DNA of 12,456 nucleotides, taken from assembly GCA_003448675.1 (NCBI GenBank), contig DLXZ01000265.1, positions 7,111 through 19,566 on the forward strand, written 5' to 3'. The position numbers and the translations under genes were made by a program. Source of the DNA: Porticoccaceae bacterium (GTDB lineage: Bacteria; Pseudomonadota; Gammaproteobacteria; Pseudomonadales; Porticoccaceae). Every line of letters starts with the position of its first letter. Positions within the stretch are counted from its first letter, which is position 1. Below the pieces are notes generated by a model. The model did no database searches. It saw only the letters and a program-made list of their open reading frames with translations, and was not told where the DNA came from. Below, piece after piece: positions 8,414-12,456 of this stretch.

Positions 8414-8704
8414 CTAGCCACGAATTTGCTCGATACTGAGGCGTGCCTCTGTGTTTGCCAGGCTAATAATGCAGTTTAACCCGGTGGTAGATATTAGTCT
8501 TAGTGGTTGTGCCGAGATTGGGCGAGTGGGCGTTGCATTGAGTTAGCGCGTCGGTAGCGAGCTATCTGTATTTACCAGTGGAAACCTTGCTTGAGGGCAA
8601 CAGTATCTGGAAGGCCAAGCTCATGAATTGGGCCCGACCTAACGAGGCTATCCGAGGAGTCGGCAACTGTCAGGGCGACGCTGAACTCCTGCGATGCTGA
8701 ACTC
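8414..8704. other. Non-coding stretch between rraA and the split-barrel gene
   Basis: About 290 bases separate the stops of two convergent genes. Only short open frames of about 25 codons occur, none with family resemblance. No T-tract terminator is evident. The only clear structure is the 16-bp tandem duplication at its right end. A degraded gene is possible given the length, but no protein similarity was seen in any frame. Confidence 0.5.
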
Positions 8705-8706
8705 CT
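8675..8706. repeat. Tandem 16-bp duplication
   Basis: GCGACGCTGAACTCCT (8675-8690) is followed directly by GCGATGCTGAACTCCT (8691-8706), identical at 15 of 16 positions. The second copy overlaps the first two template bases of the stop codon of the minus-strand split-barrel gene. It is likely a replication-slippage duplication; two copies are too few to call a minisatellite. Confidence 0.75.
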
Positions 8707-9250
8707 ACACCTCAAAAATCCCGGTATCTTTATTGTTCAAGCTCTTAATGTTGTTGTCCTTCCAATACTGCTCGACACCTTTGCGGCCTTTCTTTTTTGC
8801 CCAGTCTTCCAGGGTTGGGCGCTCATCGACTAACTGGTAGTAGGGCACCGCATAGCCGCAGGAGGTCTGGACCAGTTCAATCTGAAGCTCGAAAAACTGG
8901 CGGGTGCCGACAAAACCGGGAAATAATTCGAGCATTTCTTCCCAGTCAGGATCTCTCGGATGGACTGCCCGTGCCGTGCCATAGAGCCTCATAATCAGCG
9001 GCTCCTCGTCGAAGGAGCAGAACATAATGGTCATGCGGCCATTTTCCAGCACGTGAGCGGCGCTTTCATTGCCGCTGCCGGTGAGGTTTAACCAGACGAT
9101 TCGACTGGGGTTGAGAACGCGAAAACTGTCCATGCCTTTGGGCGAGACGTTGATATAGCCTTCCTTGCCGGCGGTGCCGACGAAGAAAATATGTTGCCGC
9201 TTGATAAATTCAATGTGCTCATTGGTGAGGCTTTCGTACATGCTCGCCAT
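8705..9250 (-). CDS. Pyridoxamine 5'-phosphate oxidase-like (FMN-binding split barrel) protein
   Basis: This 181-residue protein belongs to the broad PNPOx-like family of FMN- or F420-binding split-barrel proteins. It has the N-terminal helix YESLTNEHIEFIKRQ and then strands IFFVGTAGKEGYINVSPKG (21-39), with the SPKG turn often seen in this group. WLNLTGSGNESAAHVLENGR (53-72) and a central barrel with MTIMFCSFDEEPLIMRLYGTA follow. The C-terminal helical part is Lys/Asp-rich, around WAKKKGRKGVEQYWKDNN. It lacks the dimer and active-site features of true PdxH that I could check, so vitamin B6 synthesis should not be assumed; the substrate is unknown. The ATG at 9248-9250 is supported by GGAG (template 9259-9262), eight bases upstream. 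It stands alone, head to head with the DUF3179 remnant. Confidence 0.85.
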   Translation of the reverse strand: MASMYESLTNEHIEFIKRQHIFFVGTAGKEGYINVSPKGMDSFRVLNPSRIVWLNLTGSGNESAAHVLENGRMTIMFCSFDEEPLIMRLYGTARAVHPRDPDWEEMLELFPGFVGTRQFFELQIELVQTSCGYAVPYYQLVDERPTLEDWAKKKGRKGVEQYWKDNNIKSLNNKDTGIFEV

Positions 9251-9323
9251 GGTAGCTTCTCCGTGGGGATGGTCGACGGTGTGGAGCTGGAACGCTGGGG
9301 TTAATTCTAACCGGGAACGCTAA

Positions 9324-9978
9324 GCGTTATCGACGCTCCATGGCAGGAGTTTGCGGGTGGTGACTTTCTGCCCCCTGTGCGGCAGTGGCAGGGTGTTTCG
9401 CGCGTCTGCTCCCAATCAGGCCCTGAGTTTTGGTGTGTCGGGCCTTCCCTACAACAGCGATGTGCTGCTCGACGACCGGCAAACCGAATGGCTGTGGTCG
9501 CAACTTCGTATGCAGGCCGCAAGAGCTGACAGATAAAGGCGAGAAGCTGGCCTTGCTGTCGACCCAACATACCAGTTGGGGTGAGTGGCTTCGGCAATAT
9601 CCTGATTCGCGTTTGCTGTCTTTTGATACGGGCCTTGGTTTTGATTACATCCAGGACTCCTCCCAGTCTTATATCAGTTCGGATATCAGCTGGTTTCCGG
9701 TGGCCCACAGCGATAGCGCCTACCCGGCCAAGGAGCAGGTGGACGGTGTGCTGATAGATGGGCTCGCCGGGGCCTATCCATTTTCAGCGTTGCCAAAAAC
9801 CTCCGGTGAATTTGCGGATCAAATCGGTAAGTGGACCATCCGTTTGATCCGGTCGGTGGAGTCGCAAAGCCTGCGGGCTCTGGATGAGGTGGGCAGAGAT
9901 ATTCCGGTGATGGTGGCTTACTGGTTTGCCTGGTATGGCTTTTATCCGCAGACCACGATTTACGGGGCGAAACCCTAG
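9324..9978 (+). pseudogene. DUF3179 family gene, 5'-truncated and frameshifted
   Basis: Two adjacent frames together encode most of a DUF3179 protein, a family of unknown function. The first, open from 9324, has RVVTFCPLCGSGRVFRA (the CPLCG signature), SFGVSGLPYNSDVLLDDRQT and EWLWSQL, then ends at TAA 9534-9536. From about 9520 the +1 frame continues with QELTDKGEKLALLSTQHTSW, GEWLRQYPD, SFDTG, FPVAHSDSAYPAKEQVDGV, AYPFSALPK and the C-terminal VAYWFAWYGFYPQTTIYG before TAG 9976-9978. At the junction (about 9513-9520) the family usually has a few more residues, roughly a GPLKG-like stretch, so a short out-of-frame deletion is likely. The N-terminal part, commonly about 100 residues including the export signal, is missing; a TAA at 9321-9323 precedes the homology. 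No functional protein is expected. Confidence 0.82.
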
Positions 9979-10033
9979 GGCCGCTCTATGCGTGGCGAAC
10001 TCCGGTTAATTTTGCCCTTGGCTATCAAGCAGG

Positions 10034-10072
10034 GGCTGTGGAATGATTCGTTCTTTCAATCATTTCACAGCC
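10034..10072 (+). promoter_or_regulatory. 15-bp hairpin/dyad just before the LysR gene
   Basis: GGCTGTGGAATGATT (10034-10048) pairs with AATCATTTCACAGCC (10058-10072) over 15 positions, with one G-U pair and a 9-base loop. Five bases after the stem is a run of five T (10078-10082), and the LysR start codon is at 10086. It could be an imperfect terminator of the upstream DUF3179 locus, an autoregulatory operator, or an mRNA structure at the LysR ribosome site, which has no visible Shine-Dalgarno. The stem itself is certain; the role is inferred. Confidence 0.6.
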
Positions 10073-10085
10073 GGTCATTTTTGCT

Positions 10086-11042
10086 ATGAATATTTCTCGC
10101 GTCGATCTTAATCTGCTGGTGTATCTCGACGTATTGCTCAGGGAGCGTAATGTCACCCGCTCGGCAGCCCACCTGGGGATCACTCAGCCAGCCATGAGTA
10201 ACGGCCTGCGGCGGCTGCGGACCTTATTGGATGATCCCTTACTGATCCGTACCAGTGAAGGGATGGCCCCCACGGAGCGGGCCCTGGAGTTACAACCGCA
10301 GGTTCGGGATATTCTGGCCAGTATTGAGCGGGCTATTGAACCTAAAGGGGAATTTGACCCAGCCACCGCAAAGCGGGTGGTGCGGGTAATGGCCAGCGAT
10401 TATGCGGAATCAACGCTTATTCCCCTGCTGCTCAGTCGGCTCGCCCAGGAAGCGCCGGATATTACCCTCGATGTATTGACGCCATCGGACGTGGCCCTGG
10501 AAGACGTGGAGCAGGGGCGGGTGGATATGCTGCTTAACCGTTTTGACGAGATACCGGAATCCTTTCATCAGTCGACGGTGTGGCGAGACGATTTCTCCTG
10601 TCTGTTAAGTGTCGATAACCCTCTGAATAAAGACTTTAACCTGGATAACTATCTGAGCAGTCGTCATGTCTGGGTGAGCAAAACCGGCATGGGGGCCAGC
10701 GTCGGTATGAATCCCCAGGACTCCCAGCGCCTTGGCTGGGTTGATGAGGCGCTCAAGGCTATCGGCCAGCAGCGACATATCGCCGTTTTTCCCCGCCATT
10801 ACCTGGTGGCGGCGCTGCTTTCCCAGCAGGCGGATCTGATCGCTACCTTGCCCAGTCAGTTGGCGCGTTTGCAGCGGGATAATTCTAGGGTTTGCCTGCA
10901 TCCGCCGCCATTCGAGATTCCCAGTTTTGAGCTAAAAATGGCCTGGAGTCCGCTGCTGCAACACAATCCCTATCATCAGTGGATTCGCCGTCTGGTGGTC
11001 GAGCTGGGGCGACAGTTAAGCCATAATTCAGCAAATGAATAG
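10086..11042 (+). CDS. LysR family transcriptional regulator
   Basis: This 318-residue protein has the normal two-domain LysR architecture. The N-terminal winged helix-turn-helix is at residues 1-65: VDLNLLVYLDVLLRERNVTR, then AAHLGITQPAMSNGLRRLR and DDPLLIRTSEGMAPTERA. This N-terminus resembles the NodD/NahR-like group of LysR proteins. The effector-binding domain from about residue 90 starts RVVRVMASDYAESTLIPLLL and ends with an ELKMAWSPLLQHNPYHQWIR segment typical of that group. The ligand is unknown. The ATG at 10086 is chosen because MNISRVDLNLLVYLDVLL is a common start for this type; no Shine-Dalgarno is visible. It lies 116 bases upstream of glcB on the same strand, so it may regulate malate synthase or the former DUF3179 gene. 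Confidence 0.9.
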   Translation: MNISRVDLNLLVYLDVLLRERNVTRSAAHLGITQPAMSNGLRRLRTLLDDPLLIRTSEGMAPTERALELQPQVRDILASIERAIEPKGEFDPATAKRVVRVMASDYAESTLIPLLLSRLAQEAPDITLDVLTPSDVALEDVEQGRVDMLLNRFDEIPESFHQSTVWRDDFSCLLSVDNPLNKDFNLDNYLSSRHVWVSKTGMGASVGMNPQDSQRLGWVDEALKAIGQQRHIAVFPRHYLVAALLSQQADLIATLPSQLARLQRDNSRVCLHPPPFEIPSFELKMAWSPLLQHNPYHQWIRRLVVELGRQLSHNSANE

Positions 11043-11063
11043 CGATAATAACGTCGATATATT

Positions 11064-11090
11064 TTCTAAATTATCCCTCGGGGTTTAGAA
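11064..11090. promoter_or_regulatory. Interrupted dyad between LysR gene and glcB
   Basis: TTCTAAA (11064-11070) and TTTAGAA (11084-11090) are a perfect inverted repeat with a 13-base spacer that holds a smaller CCC/GGG pairing. It lies 68 bases upstream of the glcB start, a reasonable site for an activator. LysR proteins commonly bind interrupted dyads with a T-N11-A core, so this is a candidate operator. It could also form a weak transcript hairpin after the LysR gene. Confidence 0.4.
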
Positions 11091-11158
11091 TCAGTCGCCA
11101 GTAAAACGATGGCAGCGCTGTCGTTTGCCGTCTGAATTTCATGAGCGGGAACAAAGCT

Positions 11159-12456
11159 ATGAGTGAGCGAATACAGGTTGGTGGATTATCGGTAGCCAGT
11201 GAGCTATGGACCCTGGTAAACGATGAGATCATTCCCGGTACGGGAATAGAGGTCGATGCTTTCTGGCAGTCTTTCGAGGACATTATAACCAGCCTCACTC
11301 CCCGCAACCGGGAGCTATTGGCGATTCGTGAAGAGATTCAGCAGCGAATCGATAGCTGGCATCGGGAGCGGGCTGGTCAACCTCATGATCATATCGCGTA
11401 CAAGCAGTTTTTAAGCGACATTGGGTATTTGGTTCCCACCGGGGAGCCTTTTAGTATCACCACGGAAAACGTTGATCCTGAAATTGCCACCATTGCCGGG
11501 CCACAGTTGGTGGTGCCCATCACCAACGCCCGCTACTCTCTCAATGCCGCTAACGCACGGTGGGGTAGTCTCTATGATGCCCTGTACGGTAACGATGTCA
11601 TTTCCGAAGCCGACGGCGCGGACAGCGGGCCAGGCTACAACCCGGTGCGCGGCGCTAAAGTCATTGCCTACGGGCGGGGGTTTCTCGACGCCCACTGCCC
11701 GCTGGCGGGCGCCTCTCACGTGGATGCACGGGCCTATCGCATAGAAGGCGGCAGTCTGGTCGTCACTACCGGTGCGGACTCCCAGGTAGGACTGAGCGAC
11801 GGAAAGCAGTTGGTGGGTTATACCGGAAACCCGGATAAACCCAACTCTGTATTGTTAAAAAACAATGGGTTACACATAGAAATTCAATTTGATTCTGAGC
11901 ATTATGTTGGCAAAGATGATGTCGCCAGTGTGAAGGACATTGTCCTCGAATCAGCCGTCACCACGATTCAGGATTGCGAGGACTCGGTTGCCTGTGTCGA
12001 TGCCGAGGACAAATGCCAGGCCTATCGCAACTGGCTGGGTCTGATGAAAGGCACCCTGAGTGATTCCTTTGACAAAGGTGGTAGCCGGGTTACCCGTAGC
12101 CTGAATCCCGACCGTGTCTTCACCGCGCCGGATGGCGGTGAGCTCATCTTGCCTGGGCGCAGTCTGTTGTTGGTCCGTAATGTGGGTCATTTGATGACCT
12201 CCGGGGCGATTCTGTTCGACGGCGATCAGGAAGTCCCCGAGGGCATCATGGACGCGATGATCACCTCGCTGATTGCCATCCATGATCTGAAAGGCAGCGG
12301 CACTTACAGTAATTCAAAAGCCGGCAGCGTTTACATCGTCAAGCCCAAGATGCATGGGCCCGATGAAGTGGCTTTCGCGGTCCAACTGTTCGCGCGGGTG
12401 GAGCAGGCCCTGGGTTTGCCGGAACGGACGCTTAAGATCGGCATCATGGATGAAGA
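11159..12456 (+). CDS. glcB: Malate synthase G (3' end beyond window)
   Basis: The frame is open from ATG 11159 to the window edge (432 codons), about 60% of the usual 720-residue malate synthase G. The enzyme condenses glyoxylate with acetyl-CoA to malate and CoA in the cytoplasm, allowing growth on glycolate, glyoxylate or acetate. The N-terminus [17 protein letters not shown] is typical. Strong family blocks include [75 protein letters not shown] (Arg340, matching the catalytic arginine), [20 protein letters not shown] and GIMDE at the edge, which begins the Mg-binding glutamate region. GGGA at 11147-11150 supports this ATG; an in-frame ATG at 11141 lacks a ribosome site. The catalytic Asp is outside the window. 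Confidence 0.96.
   Translation, partial: MSERIQVGGLSVASELWTLVNDEIIPGTGIEVDAFWQSFEDIITSLTPRNRELLAIREEIQQRIDSWHRERAGQPHDHIAYKQFLSDIGYLVPTGEPFSITTENVDPEIATIAGPQLVVPITNARYSLNAANARWGSLYDALYGNDVISEADGADSGPGYNPVRGAKVIAYGRGFLDAHCPLAGASHVDARAYRIEGGSLVVTTGADSQVGLSDGKQLVGYTGNPDKPNSVLLKNNGLHIEIQFDSEHYVGKDDVASVKDIVLESAVTTIQDCEDSVACVDAEDKCQAYRNWLGLMKGTLSDSFDKGGSRVTRSLNPDRVFTAPDGGELILPGRSLLLVRNVGHLMTSGAILFDGDQEVPEGIMDAMITSLIAIHDLKGSGTYSNSKAGSVYIVKPKMHGPDEVAFAVQLFARVEQALGLPERTLKIGIMDE

Noticed and set aside
8441..8456. Short GAGG/CCTC hairpin after rraA considered as a terminator
   Set aside because: The stem is only 4 bp and there is no proper T-tract.
8469..8546. A 25-residue plus-strand open frame with a possible AGG ribosome site
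   Set aside because: It is too short and has no recognisable features; a frame of this length is expected by chance in a 290-base gap.
9307..9708. Minus-strand open frame of 133 codons opposite the DUF3179 remnant
   Set aside because: The plus strand carries clear DUF3179 blocks in the same bases. The minus frame has no family resemblance.
9324..9978. Programmed ribosomal frameshift instead of a pseudogene
   Set aside because: No slippery heptamer is seen at the junction, several expected residues are missing there, and the N-terminal domain is absent as well.
11411..11719. Open frames on both strands within the malate synthase region
   Set aside because: They overlap the continuous glcB frame, whose conserved blocks leave no doubt about the coding strand.

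Overview
The window looks like the chromosome of a Pseudomonas-related or marine (Cellvibrionales-like) gammaproteobacterium. The reasons are moderately high GC, a CysB that is the same length as and closely similar to the E. coli protein, a ThrH-type phosphoserine phosphatase/homoserine kinase, and a cysB–thrH–pabB order resembling P. aeruginosa. The content is mostly housekeeping metabolism. I saw no CRISPR array, tRNA, rRNA, insertion sequence, phage gene or defence cassette.

Layout. Positions 1-126 hold the unrecognised C-terminus of a plus-strand gene. It is followed by bcp (thiol peroxidase) and yajC (Sec accessory protein, here without secDF). Positions 1124-4485 carry three closely spaced plus-strand genes: a PLP enzyme of the D-cysteine desulfhydrase/ACC deaminase family, a sodium:alanine (AGCS) symporter and a cytosolic 5'-nucleotidase. 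Next come cysB (4605-5579) and thrH (5696-6313), which converges with pabB on the minus strand (6326-7738). Divergent from pabB is rraA (7925-8413). A non-coding stretch of about 290 bp follows, then a minus-strand FMN-binding split-barrel protein (8705-9250). A decayed DUF3179 gene lies at about 9324-9978. A LysR-family regulator (10086-11042) comes next, and malate synthase G (glcB, from 11159) runs off the right edge.

How they fit together. The left half mixes redox and sulfur functions (Bcp, the PLP enzyme, CysB) with amino-acid uptake and serine/threonine metabolism (AGCS symporter, ThrH). PabB feeds folate synthesis. RraA is named for RNase E inhibition, but this copy keeps the D-X20-R-D signature of class II HMG/CHA aldolases and oxaloacetate decarboxylases. 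At the right end, a LysR regulator upstream of glcB, with a dyad between them, suggests control of glyoxylate use. This is inference from gene order.

Points most worth a second look are the frameshifted, 5'-truncated DUF3179 pseudogene, a 15-bp stem just before the LysR start codon, a dyad in front of glcB, the RraA catalytic signature, an isolated yajC, and the lack of cysH between cysB and thrH. I did not find a convincing undescribed biological system here.
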